A stretch of DNA of 20,128 nt from Desulfomonilaceae bacterium (GTDB taxonomy: Bacteria > Desulfobacterota > Desulfomonilia > Desulfomonilales > Desulfomonilaceae). The notes under the pieces were generated by a model. That model did no database searches, was not told the DNA's origin, and saw only the letters and a list, made by a program, of their open reading frames with translations. Each line of letters opens with the position of its first letter. The stretch's first letter is position 1. A program made the translations under genes and the position numbers. This document shows positions 6,107 through 14,164 of this stretch, piece by piece. The stretch covers positions 1-20,128 of the forward strand of contig JBAZSD010000043.1 of the NCBI GenBank assembly GCA_041662605.1, given 5' to 3'.

Positions 6107-7201
6107 ATGTCCATACACCTGTACCAAGATCTGCGTGAGCAGATGGATCAGTATTCCATTGGATTCCCGTCTACCGAGTCTGGAGTTGAAATTCAGATCC
6201 TTAAAAAACTGTTCAACGAAGACGAAGCTGGAATGTATCTGAACCTGAGTATGATGCTCGAGACAGCTCAAGACATAGCCGCACGCATTGGAATGGACGA
6301 GACCAACGCCAGTAAGCTCCTCGATACAATGTTTGAAAAAGGACTGATTTTTAGAACCAAGAAAGCTGGCGTGGTGAAGTACGGGGCCGCTCCTTTCGTG
6401 GTTGGTTCTTTTGAACACCAAGTCAAGAGCATGGACAAGGAATTTGCCGAACTGTTTGAACGCTATTTCGTGGAGGCGTTTGGTAAAGACGGATTAGCCC
6501 ATGCCGCTCCGATGAGGACGGTACCGGTAAACAAGTCAATAAATCACTTATGGCAGGTCGCTCCCTATGAAGATTTGCAGGAGATAGTAAAGGGCAAGGA
6601 TCAAATTTCAGTCGCAAATTGCGTATGTAGAGTCCAACAGGGGCTCATAGAAAAAGGATGCGAAAAACCATTGGAAACCTGTTTCCAATTCGGAAGCCAT
6701 GCCCAGTACTACGTGGACAAGGGCATGGGACGTTTCATCTCTAAAGAAGAAGCAGCGGATATTTTAGGCAAATGTGAAGAAGCCGGGCTAGTGCCTCAGC
6801 CCTTTATTTCAAAGGACACTGGAGGAATCTGTAACTGCTGCGGTGATTGTTGCGGAATTTTGAGATCCATCAAGCTTCATCCCAAACCAGCAGAAATGGT
6901 TCTGACGAATTATTTCGCTGAAGTTGACCCTTCGTCGTGTACAGCATGTGAGACCTGTCTGGATAGGTGCCAAATGGACGCCATCAAAATTGATGATGTG
7001 GCGAACATCGATCGCGACAGATGTATTGGTTGCGGTCTCTGCGTGACAACTTGTCCAAGCGACGCAATATCTTTGAAAATGAAACCTGAAACCGAACGAA
7101 AAGAACCGCCCGCAACCGGTCGCGACTACGTCACGCAACTCGCTTCAGCCCGTGGAAAAACACTGATTCCACTCGCAGTCATCAAGAAGTTTCAGGGTTA
7201 A
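6107..7201 (+). CDS. Winged-helix protein with cysteine-rich domain and 2x[4Fe-4S] ferredoxin domain
   Basis: A 364-residue cytoplasmic protein. Residues about 30-100 look like a winged helix (AQDIAARIGMDETNASKLLDTMFEKGLIF). The middle holds many cysteines: C172, C174, C185, C192, then ICNCCGDCCG at 241-250. The C-terminal part has two ferredoxin motifs, CTACETC...C (C278, C281, C284, C288) and CIGCGLC...C (C306, C309, C312, C316), each suited to one [4Fe-4S] cluster. Proteins of this layout are common in sulfate reducers and dehalogenating Deltaproteobacteria, but their function is not established. An electron carrier or redox-sensing role is likely. AGAGGTGA (6089-6096) sets the start. It ends at a strong terminator and may be co-regulated with the MarR gene. 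Confidence 0.85.
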   Translation: MSIHLYQDLREQMDQYSIGFPSTESGVEIQILKKLFNEDEAGMYLNLSMMLETAQDIAARIGMDETNASKLLDTMFEKGLIFRTKKAGVVKYGAAPFVVGSFEHQVKSMDKEFAELFERYFVEAFGKDGLAHAAPMRTVPVNKSINHLWQVAPYEDLQEIVKGKDQISVANCVCRVQQGLIEKGCEKPLETCFQFGSHAQYYVDKGMGRFISKEEAADILGKCEEAGLVPQPFISKDTGGICNCCGDCCGILRSIKLHPKPAEMVLTNYFAEVDPSSCTACETCLDRCQMDAIKIDDVANIDRDRCIGCGLCVTTCPSDAISLKMKPETERKEPPATGRDYVTQLASARGKTLIPLAVIKKFQG

Positions 7202-7226
7202 ACAGCTTAAGAATGGGGCTTACATA

Positions 7227-7258
7227 AAGAGAGCCCGCCAAAGCGGGCTCTCTTGTAT
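7227..7258. terminator. Strong bidirectional terminator
   Basis: A 12-bp stem, 7227-7238 with 7243-7254 (core GAGCCCGC/GCGGGCTC), has a CAAA loop and T-rich sequence on both sides. It ends the iron-sulfur gene from the left and probably the second RRM gene from the right. Confidence 0.85.
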
Positions 7259-7289
7259 TCTTCAAAATTAATTATCTAGAAAATTCAGC

Positions 7290-7622
7290 TTACCAGCGGG
7301 ACCCTCTGTCCCCACCGCCGCCGCCTCCTCGTCGACCACCGCCTCCGTTGCCTGACCTTTCGCCACCGAAATTGGTCTTGGGGCGGGCTTCATTCAATTT
7401 CAGCGCTCTACCCACGAAATCCTTGGAATCAAGTTCCTTAATTGCCTTGAGCCCTTCTTCACGGTTCTGCATTTCAACAAAACCAAATCCCCTGGAACGG
7501 CCCGTAAACTTGTCGGATATGATCTTGACAGAATCCACTACGCCATACTCTTCGAACAATCCCTTGAGTTCTGCCTCGTTGGCATCAAAAGACAGGTTTC
7601 CGACATAAATGTTAATACTCAT
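7290..7622 (-). CDS. RRM-domain RNA-binding protein with glycine-rich tail (110 aa)
   Basis: Single RRM with RNP2 IYVGNL (residues 5-10) and RNP1 RGFGFVEM (45-52), closely similar to the protein at 385-678. The last 25 residues or so form an Arg/Gly-rich tail (GGGGRRGGGGGGDRGSRW). This is typical of glycine-rich RNA-binding proteins and favours RNA annealing or self-association. The start is fixed by AGGAG at 7630-7634, 7 nt upstream, exactly as in the paralogue. It has its own near-consensus promoter and the conserved leader, so both copies probably answer to the same signal. No rpsU copy follows this one. Duplication of gene plus leader is the simplest history. Confidence 0.95.
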   Translation of the reverse strand: MSINIYVGNLSFDANEAELKGLFEEYGVVDSVKIISDKFTGRSRGFGFVEMQNREEGLKAIKELDSKDFVGRALKLNEARPKTNFGGERSGNGGGGRRGGGGGGDRGSRW

Positions 7623-7821
7623 TCTCTAGCTCCTTTTGGATAATCGCCTTACACATTTCGTGAGAGAGCGTTTGGTTGACAGATAGCGGGTCTTTGTGAA
7701 CGGGGATAAATCGATTGGATTTAGGGCGGATTATCCTCGGCACGGGCCGCACGATCTAATTTCTCACTACTCGCATAACACCCGTGGGCCCTTAAAAGTA
7801 GGACGACTGGAGAAATACAAG
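7623..7821 (-). promoter_or_regulatory. Conserved 5' leader of RRM gene (copy 2), candidate cis-regulatory RNA
   Basis: This leader matches 186-384 without gaps larger than one base. Minus-strand blocks: A CTTGTATTTCTCCAG (7807-7821), B CGGGTGTTATGC (7773-7784), C GTGCCGAGGA (7734-7743), D TTTATCCCCGTTCACAAA (7693-7710) and E AAATGTGTAAGGCG (7645-7658). Block A begins exactly 199 nt before the ATG in both copies. The sequence between blocks has changed freely. Confidence 0.7.
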
Positions 7822-7836
7822 CTCATATTGTATCGT

Positions 7837-7865
7837 ATTATATATCCTCCAATTTCAGCGGTCAA
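7837..7865 (-). promoter_or_regulatory. Sigma70-type promoter of second RRM gene
   Basis: On the minus strand TTGACC (7860-7865), a 17-bp spacer and a perfect TATAAT (7837-7842) lie just upstream of the conserved leader. The geometry equals that of the first RRM promoter. Confidence 0.78.
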
Positions 7866-7879
7866 ATAAAATTGACCGC
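7858..7879. promoter_or_regulatory. Inverted repeat over the -35 box of second RRM gene
   Basis: Perfect 8-bp arms GCGGTCAA (7858-7865) and TTGACCGC (7872-7879) flank ATAAAA. One arm contains the -35 box. The position suits a repressor or activator site. The first RRM promoter lacks it. It could also be a symmetrical pair of -35-like boxes by chance. Confidence 0.45.
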
Positions 7880-8025
7880 CACATTTGGAAAAAAGTTTCA
7901 AATATTTTATCTTTCGGTAATTAGAATAATAAATTTCTTGCCCACACAAGTAACGGCCTGATAATAACTGACAGGAACAAGTTTATTGCCATTGCCGAAC
8001 GCTTCAGGACGGGAAAAACCTGATT

Positions 8026-8688
8026 ATGAAAAAAGTCGGATGGGTAATCATTTGGGCCATCGCTTTTGGATATGTTGAAGCTTCGGTTGTTGAATACCTG
8101 CGAGCCCTCTACTATCCTCTCACCGAAGGGGGTTTCCAATTTCCTATTCTGACCCTAGCTTACTTTGAGAGTCTCGGACCCGAACATATTCACAGGCTGA
8201 AAATTGAGATAGCGCGAGAGTTCTGCACCATGGTAATGCTAGCGACTGTCGGCGCGGCTGCAGCCAATAATCGTCGTGAAGCCTGGGCCAATTTCATGAT
8301 TGCCTTCGGCGTTTGGGACATTTTTTTCTATATATGGTTGCGGATTTTTCTTGACTGGCCGGCGAACCTAATGACCTGGGACCTGTTGTTTTTGATACCA
8401 GTGCCATGGGTAGGGCCTGTTATCGCTCCGGTAATAATTTCCATAGCTCTTATCATCGCTGGTCTAGTGGTCCTCTTTTTCGAGGACAAAGGCCGCCCTC
8501 TCCTTCTAAAATGGAGGGACTGGCTGCTGATTGTTATCGGCGGCGTAATAGTGATAGTGTCTTTTTGTTGGGATTACAAAAACATCATGGAAGGTGGATT
8601 TCCGGATCCTTTCGAGTGGAAGATTTTTGTCATCGGTCTCACCCTGTCCGCTGTGACATTCTTCCTGGCTGCGCGTCGAAAGACATGA
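8026..8688 (+). CDS. Multi-pass membrane protein of unknown function
   Basis: A 220-residue inner-membrane protein with about six hydrophobic segments: roughly residues 4-24, 65-80, 88-110, 118-150, 166-186 and 198-216. Polar patches such as GYVEASVVEYLRALYYP at the N-terminus and LDWPANLMTWDLLFLIPVPW in the middle look conserved rather than random, and acidic and aromatic residues sit within or next to membrane segments. I do not recognise a named family. No clear ribosome site precedes the ATG; AGGACGGG at 8006-8013 is 12 nt away and lies partly in a small CAGG/CCTG hairpin. It stands alone, between the divergent RRM gene and the B12 riboswitch, and no firm terminator follows it. Confidence 0.75.
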   Translation: MKKVGWVIIWAIAFGYVEASVVEYLRALYYPLTEGGFQFPILTLAYFESLGPEHIHRLKIEIAREFCTMVMLATVGAAAANNRREAWANFMIAFGVWDIFFYIWLRIFLDWPANLMTWDLLFLIPVPWVGPVIAPVIISIALIIAGLVVLFFEDKGRPLLLKWRDWLLIVIGGVIVIVSFCWDYKNIMEGGFPDPFEWKIFVIGLTLSAVTFFLAARRKT

Positions 8689-8825
8689 ATTCTCGTAATG
8701 GATCAATTTTAGTGATTCTATCGGAAAACAAACCAATTTGACGCGTGGTTCATTCTTTTTTCAATCTTGCGATTTTGATTGTTGACTCGCTCTGACGTTT
8801 TCGATAATTTGATCATTATAGGCGC
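8689..8825. other. Interval before the cobalamin riboswitch, with a possible promoter
   Basis: No gene is seen. TTGACT (8782-8787) with GATAAT (8803-8808) at 15 bp is the best promoter candidate for the riboswitch transcript; the spacer is short. A weak AACCA/TGGTT stem followed by T-rich sequence near 8740-8762 may end the membrane-protein transcript. Confidence 0.35.
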
Positions 8826-8829
8826 TCAT

Positions 8830-8990
8830 AGAGCTTAATAGGGAAGTCGGTTAAAGTCCGACGCGGTCCCGCCGCTGTAACCGGGGACGAAAGCCCGCAG
8901 ATAGCCACTTTCTCGATTGACGAGATGGGAAGGCGTGGGTAAGTAGAATGATCCGGGAGCCAGAAGACCTGCCTGACACATAGCCCTGCG
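8830..8990 (+). promoter_or_regulatory. Cobalamin riboswitch (upstream of tonB-btuFCD)
   Basis: The landmarks of the cobalamin riboswitch appear in order: ATAGGGAA, GCGGTCCCGCCGCTGTAA, GCCACT, GGGAAGGCG, then the B12 box GAGCCAGAAGACCTGCCT. The tonB-btuFCD operon follows, which fits repression of corrinoid uptake when adenosylcobalamin or another cobalamin is bound. The edges are approximate. Confidence 0.95.
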
Positions 8991-9031
8991 AATGACGGGC
9001 AAAACTTGGGGAAAAGAAAACTGGGCGCATT

Positions 9032-9066
9032 CCCGAGTCATTTCATGGCTCGGGTTTTTGTTTTTT
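9032..9066 (+). terminator. Riboswitch-controlled terminator with possible antiterminator
   Basis: Positions 9032-9054 fold into a 10-bp stem (CCCGAGTCAT arm, one wobble pair) with a 3-nt loop, followed by TTTTTGTTTTTT. An upstream segment ACTTGGGG (9004-9011) can pair over 8 positions with TCCCGAGT (9031-9038), the left arm of the terminator. This offers an antiterminator for the ligand-free state and implies transcriptional attenuation. Confidence 0.85.
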
Positions 9067-9108
9067 GTATGACCTGAAAACACCGACGCCAACCAACGGT
9101 GAATAGCT

Positions 9109-10176
9109 ATGGCTACACTGAGTAATTCTAGCGCGGCGGAATGGGGTCACTTTAGCTTCTTGGAGAATTCAGGACTATCTCTCCTCAAATTATTCTTCAG
9201 GTCAAAACGCTCTGACGCCGACTTAGACTCAGACGTCGACTTCAACCTGGATTACTCGTTTGACAGTTCTTTTCAAGGCCGGGAAGCAAACCTGTCCGAA
9301 CGTTGCCTGTTTTTGGAGGATTTCGAACCGTTTAGCGATACCCCTGTAATTTCGTTGAATTCCGATTTGCGTTCATGGCGAAAGGGTATGGACATCATCC
9401 CGAGCATTATTTCCACAACTGTTCACATTGCCCTAATAATTGCTATCGCATTCTCGGCTAGCGCTGGATCGATCGGTCAATACGGAAGCTCGCCGGACCA
9501 AATATTTGTGAAACTGATAGACCCCAACGCCTTGATAGTTTGGGATAGTGGACACGCTTCTCTCGAATCCACCGCTTCCTGTCCATCAATAGCCAAGAGA
9601 TCAAAAGGGGAAAAAGACAAAAATGAGAAAGAAACCTCAAAAAAACCACAGAACATTTCAACTGAGACTGATAACGGAAAGGATCTTGATTGTGATGGTT
9701 CTAGTGACAGAGACACAGCGGATGAAAAGGACATCAAACTGGCAGAAAGAGATTTATCTGTTCCTCAAAACCCTGCAAAAAGGGATTATGTAAATTCTGA
9801 CAGTCCTTCCCTTCAGGATTCTGTGGCAAGTTTGCCATCTGTTGCAAGAGCTGAACAGCGATCCGCAGCCCCCCAGGGAGAAGAAGCGGACAAATTCAAG
9901 AAAATGGTTTTGTCAGCGATATATAAAGTCGCATACTATCCGAAAGAGGCTTTGCATAAGAAAGAGTATGGAGAGGCTCTGGTTTCTTTTATCGTCGTTA
10001 GTGACGGCTCGATCGAGGAATTAACCGTTGTGAAAAGATCCGGATCAGAGCTTCTGGATAAAGCAGCTCTTACAATTGTTGAAAAGGCGTCAACTCGCTT
10101 TCCGGCTATTCCGGAAATATTGGGTCACAAAAAGATCAATTACGTAGTGCCGATAACATTCAAGAAAAGATCGTGA
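9109..10176 (+). CDS. tonB: TonB-like energy transducer with long cytoplasmic N-terminus
   Basis: A 355-residue protein. A single transmembrane helix lies at about 97-118 (IIPSIISTTVHIALIIAIAF). Within it S102 and H106 reproduce the SxxxH motif that in TonB contacts ExbB/ExbD. A charged, Ser/Lys/Asp-rich periplasmic linker follows at about 150-265, unlike the proline-rich linker of E. coli TonB. A TonB C-terminal domain (YPKEALHKKEYGEALVSF to VPITFKK) occupies about 270-355. It should pass inner-membrane energy to the receptor encoded at 14693-17149. Odd point: 93 acidic residues precede the helix on the cytoplasmic side. An internal Met94 could be a shorter start but lacks a well-spaced ribosome site. 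It is first in a riboswitch-controlled operon; exbB and exbD are not in the window. Confidence 0.85.
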   Translation: MATLSNSSAAEWGHFSFLENSGLSLLKLFFRSKRSDADLDSDVDFNLDYSFDSSFQGREANLSERCLFLEDFEPFSDTPVISLNSDLRSWRKGMDIIPSIISTTVHIALIIAIAFSASAGSIGQYGSSPDQIFVKLIDPNALIVWDSGHASLESTASCPSIAKRSKGEKDKNEKETSKKPQNISTETDNGKDLDCDGSSDRDTADEKDIKLAERDLSVPQNPAKRDYVNSDSPSLQDSVASLPSVARAEQRSAAPQGEEADKFKKMVLSAIYKVAYYPKEALHKKEYGEALVSFIVVSDGSIEELTVVKRSGSELLDKAALTIVEKASTRFPAIPEILGHKKINYVVPITFKKRS

Positions 10177-10177
10177 A

Positions 10178-11128
10178 ATGGCTATGTTCAAATATGCGTT
10201 CATTTTGTTTTTTTCTATCATAGCGCTTCTTACGGTTATGGGAAAAGTATGGAGCGATTCCGCTAACGTCGTCTGTGTGAAAGACTCACTAGGAGCGCTT
10301 GTCTGTGTTCAAGCGTCCCCCAAAAGGATTGTCTGCTTAGCGCCGAGCCTCACAGAATTGGTATTCGAATTGAAAGCCGGTTCGAGGTTGGTTGGTCGCA
10401 CAACTAAATGTAACATTCCAGAGGCGGCAAAGGCTGTCACGAACATAGGCTCATATGGTAGTCCAGATTTTGAAAAGCTGATGTCCGTGCGCACTGACTT
10501 GGTCCTTGCGCCCAAAACAGGTATAAAGCCGGAATTTATACAGCGCCTGAAATCTCTCGGGGTTCCAGTTTATGTAGACGATAGTTCAAACATAGAACAG
10601 ATAGAACAAAACATCAACAATGTGGGAAAACTGTTGGGAAGCAATGACGAAGCTGGCCGCATTGTAAATGACATTCGAGTCCGTCGAATATCAATCAGAA
10701 AACTAATGGATGGAGTAGAGAAAACAACGGTCCTTTTTGTTATTGGAGTTCGCCCACTTGTGGTAGCCGGAGGCAGATCGTTTCTTGGGTCTCTTGTAAG
10801 AGAAGCCGGTGGTTCAAATATTGCTGAAAACACCACGGTTGAATATCCTAAATTTAGCATTGAAGAAGTAATCAAATGTGATCCCGACTTGATACTCATG
10901 TTGGACAAAGAATGCCGTGAAAAAGAATGCGTCGATCAGTGGAAAGATTTCAGTTACTTAAAAGCGGTTAAAAACAAACGAGTATATGAATTGGACGCTG
11001 ACCTGATGGCTCGCCCGGGTGTAAGGACCATTGATGGGTTAGAAAAATTGGTGAAATTCTTACACCCTGAAATTCCTGGTATCCCAACTCAGTCAAACAC
11101 ACTCCGCAGTGACGCCAAAGACCGATGA
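10178..11128 (+). CDS. btuF: Periplasmic corrinoid-binding protein
   Basis: A 316-residue periplasmic binding protein of the BtuF/FecB class. It has a Sec-type signal (about residues 1-27, hydrophobic FILFFSIIALLTVMG) without a clear lipobox. It then has RIVCLAPSLTELVFEL and GRTTKCNIPEAA, which match the start of the BtuF fold, a linking helix, and a second lobe with GVRPLVVAGGRSFLGSLVREAGG. It should take cobalamin or cobinamide in the periplasm and present it to BtuCD. The start lies one base after the tonB stop, so translation is probably coupled. ATG at 10184 is an alternative start. The 3' end overlaps btuC by ATGA. Ligand assignment rests on the riboswitch and neighbours. Confidence 0.88.
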   Translation: MAMFKYAFILFFSIIALLTVMGKVWSDSANVVCVKDSLGALVCVQASPKRIVCLAPSLTELVFELKAGSRLVGRTTKCNIPEAAKAVTNIGSYGSPDFEKLMSVRTDLVLAPKTGIKPEFIQRLKSLGVPVYVDDSSNIEQIEQNINNVGKLLGSNDEAGRIVNDIRVRRISIRKLMDGVEKTTVLFVIGVRPLVVAGGRSFLGSLVREAGGSNIAENTTVEYPKFSIEEVIKCDPDLILMLDKECREKECVDQWKDFSYLKAVKNKRVYELDADLMARPGVRTIDGLEKLVKFLHPEIPGIPTQSNTLRSDAKDR

Positions 11129-12153
11129 CCTGGCGGCTTCCGTGCATCATGCAATCCCATATACTTAAAAGAACTTTGACAGTAAGCTTCATTCTGGGTG
11201 TCACGCTTTTAATTGTGGTTTTATTTTCATTACTGGTGGGCACGACCAATGTTGGATTTATGGATCTATGGAACCTCGATTTTCATCCAGTTGATTACAG
11301 TAAAATGTACGCCGTTATTTTTTCCTATCGGCTACCGAGAATATTGCTCGCATGTATTGCTGGGGCCGGCCTGGCCAGTTCCGGCGTGGTTTTTCAGGGT
11401 GTATTGAGAAATCCTCTCGCCGATCCATATATAATCGGAATTGCCGCAGGGGGAGCCCTGGGCGCAGTGACTTCAATAAGCCTCCTAAAGAGTGACTGGT
11501 TAGTCTCGACATCTATTGCGTCCTTTGTGGGTAGTTTGATAGCAGTGGGGCTTGTCTATATACTGGCCGTTTTACGGAAGAGCGCAGCATACATAAATAC
11601 GGTAATTCTAGCCGGCATCATCGTGGGATCTCTGATGAACGCGATGATGCTTCTGATCATGTCGGTTACCAGTTCAAATGAGTTACAGCGTGTGCTGTTC
11701 TGGCTCATGGGTGATTTCAGTCTTGCAGATTATGACAAGATAGTGTTTTCCGGGTCAATAGTCTTGGCAGGTTTCTTGTTGATTTATCTAAACGCCAACA
11801 GATTGAACCTTCTTGTTTTAGACGAGGAATCAGCTTCTAACTTAGGGGTTGATGTTCAGAAATACCGTTTCATTCTGATGACTGCATCCGCATTGATTAC
11901 CGGCGCCGTAGTGAGTGTTTCGGGAACCATTGGATTTGTCGGCCTTGTTGCGCCACATTCAATGAGGTTATTGTTTGGACCGGATCATAGGATTCTCTTA
12001 CCTACCGCATTCCTCGGTGGAGCTTTATTTCTAGTTGTATCCGACACTGTGGCGAGGCTCGTAGCCTACCCTGTTGAACTTCCGGTGGGCGTAATTACGG
12101 CCCTAAGTGGAGGGCCATTTTTCCTCTATTTGCTACTCAGGAATAGAAATTGA
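11125..12153 (+). CDS. btuC: Cobalamin ABC transporter permease
   Basis: A 342-residue FecCD/BtuC-family permease with about nine or ten hydrophobic helices. It has the family stretches SYRLPRILLACIAGAGLASSGVVFQGVLRNPLADPYIIG near residues 67-105, GTIGFVGLVAPH near 275-286 and the C-terminal ELPVGVITALSGGPFFLYLL. It forms the inner-membrane channel with BtuD. ATGA overlap with btuF (11125-11128) supports the start; Met9 at 11149 is an alternative. It lies in a riboswitch-controlled operon of four genes. Confidence 0.9.
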   Translation: MTWRLPCIMQSHILKRTLTVSFILGVTLLIVVLFSLLVGTTNVGFMDLWNLDFHPVDYSKMYAVIFSYRLPRILLACIAGAGLASSGVVFQGVLRNPLADPYIIGIAAGGALGAVTSISLLKSDWLVSTSIASFVGSLIAVGLVYILAVLRKSAAYINTVILAGIIVGSLMNAMMLLIMSVTSSNELQRVLFWLMGDFSLADYDKIVFSGSIVLAGFLLIYLNANRLNLLVLDEESASNLGVDVQKYRFILMTASALITGAVVSVSGTIGFVGLVAPHSMRLLFGPDHRILLPTAFLGGALFLVVSDTVARLVAYPVELPVGVITALSGGPFFLYLLLRNRN

Positions 12154-12171
12154 CTGTGGAACAGTAATCTG

Positions 12172-12957
12172 ATGAAGCCCGGCATACTTGAGTGTAGATC
12201 TATAAGCGTAATTTTTAATGAATCTATCGCCTTGGACAAAATCAGCCTTTCAATAAGCGCCGGAGATTTCTATGGGATAATCGGCCCGAATGGAGCCGGC
12301 AAATCCACTCTTATCAAAGTATTGAGCGGAGTATTAAAACCAACTTCCGGCGTTGTGAGTCTCCACAATATTGATCTAAGCTCCCTGTCCAGACAAAAGA
12401 TTGCCACAGAACTTGCGATAGTCGCACAGGAGGAAAATTTAGAATTCGGATTCAATGTGGCGCAATATGTGGCGTTAGGTAGATCACCTCATCACGGTGG
12501 ATTGTACTTCGAGAGCAATCTCGACAGAAAAATAGTACAAGACGCCATGATTAGAACAAACACAGACCATTTAACAAATCGCGAATTTTATTCACTTTCA
12601 GGTGGAGAAAAACAACGCGTCAGAATTGCTAGAGCTTTAGCGCAAGAACCCAAAATACTCATTCTTGATGAGCCTACGAATCATCTTGATATTTATTCCC
12701 AGATGAATTTAACAGAATTATTGGACCAAATTAATAATAAAGGTATTTCAATCATAACAGTTTCACATGATATCAACTTCATGTGCAGGGCTTGCGATCA
12801 ACTAAAACTCATGAATAATGGAAGAATTATCTCCGAAGGCAGTTCAAGCGAAGTCGTCACAGAGCATAACCTTGCTGAAGCTTTCAAAGTGAGGACTTTT
12901 GTAGACATCAATCCTGTCACAATGTCCCCAAGGATCACCCCTCTAGGCAGGATCTAA
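12172..12957 (+). CDS. btuD: Cobalamin ABC transporter ATP-binding protein
   Basis: A 261-residue ABC ATPase of the iron-siderophore/B12 class. Walker A is GPNGAGKST (38-46), the Q-loop glutamine lies in VAQEE (about residue 86), the signature is LSGGEKQ (142-148), Walker B is ILILDEPTNHLD (162-173) and the switch histidine is in VSHD (197-200). It powers BtuC. It begins 18 nt after btuC with only a poor ribosome site. It is the last gene of the rightward unit and ends 16 nt before the convergent cbiZ stop, with no evident terminator between them. Confidence 0.93.
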   Translation: MKPGILECRSISVIFNESIALDKISLSISAGDFYGIIGPNGAGKSTLIKVLSGVLKPTSGVVSLHNIDLSSLSRQKIATELAIVAQEENLEFGFNVAQYVALGRSPHHGGLYFESNLDRKIVQDAMIRTNTDHLTNREFYSLSGGEKQRVRIARALAQEPKILILDEPTNHLDIYSQMNLTELLDQINNKGISIITVSHDINFMCRACDQLKLMNNGRIISEGSSSEVVTEHNLAEAFKVRTFVDINPVTMSPRITPLGRI

Positions 12958-12973
12958 TCACTATTTTCTGAAC

Positions 12974-14122
12974 TCATGCCGGCCATTTTTCGGTGAACCC
13001 CAGCGCAAAGCATTCATATACAAATGCGACAAACTCTTGAGGGTCGATAGAAACATTCCTATCGGAGAGTTCGTTCAAGAAATACTCTAGCTTCGTATAC
13101 TTTCCCGATACGGCTGCGGCTATCATCGCCCCCTGAGAAACAAGGATTTCCTTTACGCAACTTTCCGGTAAAACACCCCAGACGCGTTTGTGTCTAATAT
13201 GGATTAAGGCCGCCAAGGCTGCGACAGTCGGTGGATCCAAATTAATACTCACTATGTTTTTTCTGAACAGAGCTGAGTGATCAGATCTGAGGAAGCGCCC
13301 TACCCCATCACAAAAAGTCTGTTCATCCGGACATAATCGCCCGAGATGAGTCACACAAGAACATTGAACGTTTGGCGTCAATGAATTCTGCCACACCAAT
13401 GTCTCCCGGATGGCCCTGAGACATGTTCGCCCGATTAATTCGCCCAGTTTGGTATGTTTTCTGGCGTAACTTATCGGTAGGCCGGGACCCATTTGAGAAG
13501 CCACCAGGATTTGATCAGTTCCGGTTCCTGTGGCAAGTGAATCAGAGTACCTGGAGTTAATTCCAAGTTCTTGCAAAGCGGCGGCTTTCGCCTCAGTCGC
13601 GGTCATTACACAATCAGTCAAAGCGGCTGGTGTCAACTCACGATTGATAAATATTATCATATTGATTGTGCCGGCATAAGAAAAAGAACCATCATCAATG
13701 ATCTCAAATCTGCCGTCAATTTCATAAATGGCCGCTGGATCGCCCGCTCTCATAGAATTCGTTTCCACCCCGGCAGTACAGGCTACTGTGATTTCAAGGT
13801 CCTGAAATTTTTCGGTTTCAATAGAAGCGTTGTTCATATTGGCCGCAGTTTCCAGGATTACCGTGTTATGCGATGGAAGACCATAATAATCGGAAATGAA
13901 AGTATGATAAGTTCCAGGGTCTTCGACCATCATCGAATTTATTGATGTGAAATGGTCACATGGTTCACAGCATTGATGATTGCAAACAAACCTTACATCT
14001 TCTCGAAGTCCGCCTCCAATTCGGCATGTGGAGATCATTCGATAAGGCTCAAGTAGTTTGAAGATAATTATTTTTTCCTCACGATGTATTTCGATCGAAT
14101 CAAAACACTTTTTTAGAAGCAT
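12974..14122 (-). CDS. cbiZ: CbiZ-type adenosylcobinamide amidohydrolase with extra C-terminal region
   Basis: A 382-residue protein. The CbiZ family core is clear in VACTAGVETNSMRAGDPA (113-130), GTINMIIFINRELTPAAL (151-168) and TATEAKAAALQELG through SLATGTGTDQ (174-204), closing with KHTKLGELIGRTCLRAI (222-238). CbiZ cleaves the aminopropanol side chain from adenosylcobinamide or pseudocobalamin, giving cobyric acid for rebuilding into the cell's own cobamide. Residues from about 248 to the end are not part of the core I know and contain CSC, several further cysteines and a helical stretch. The start at 14122 has GAGG upstream. It is the last gene of the leftward riboswitch-controlled unit. 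The N-terminal 45-60 segment (CNHQCCEPC) is also Cys-rich. Confidence 0.88.
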   Translation of the reverse strand: MLLKKCFDSIEIHREEKIIIFKLLEPYRMISTCRIGGGLREDVRFVCNHQCCEPCDHFTSINSMMVEDPGTYHTFISDYYGLPSHNTVILETAANMNNASIETEKFQDLEITVACTAGVETNSMRAGDPAAIYEIDGRFEIIDDGSFSYAGTINMIIFINRELTPAALTDCVMTATEAKAAALQELGINSRYSDSLATGTGTDQILVASQMGPGLPISYARKHTKLGELIGRTCLRAIRETLVWQNSLTPNVQCSCVTHLGRLCPDEQTFCDGVGRFLRSDHSALFRKNIVSINLDPPTVAALAALIHIRHKRVWGVLPESCVKEILVSQGAMIAAAVSGKYTKLEYFLNELSDRNVSIDPQEFVAFVYECFALGFTEKWPA

Positions 14123-14164
14123 CCCATAACCTCGCTGAACCTGGACGATCCATTGTCGGAAATT

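Noticed and set aside
8835..9092. Minus-strand frame of 85 codons
   Set aside because: It lies antisense to the cobalamin riboswitch and its terminator, which fully explain the sequence.
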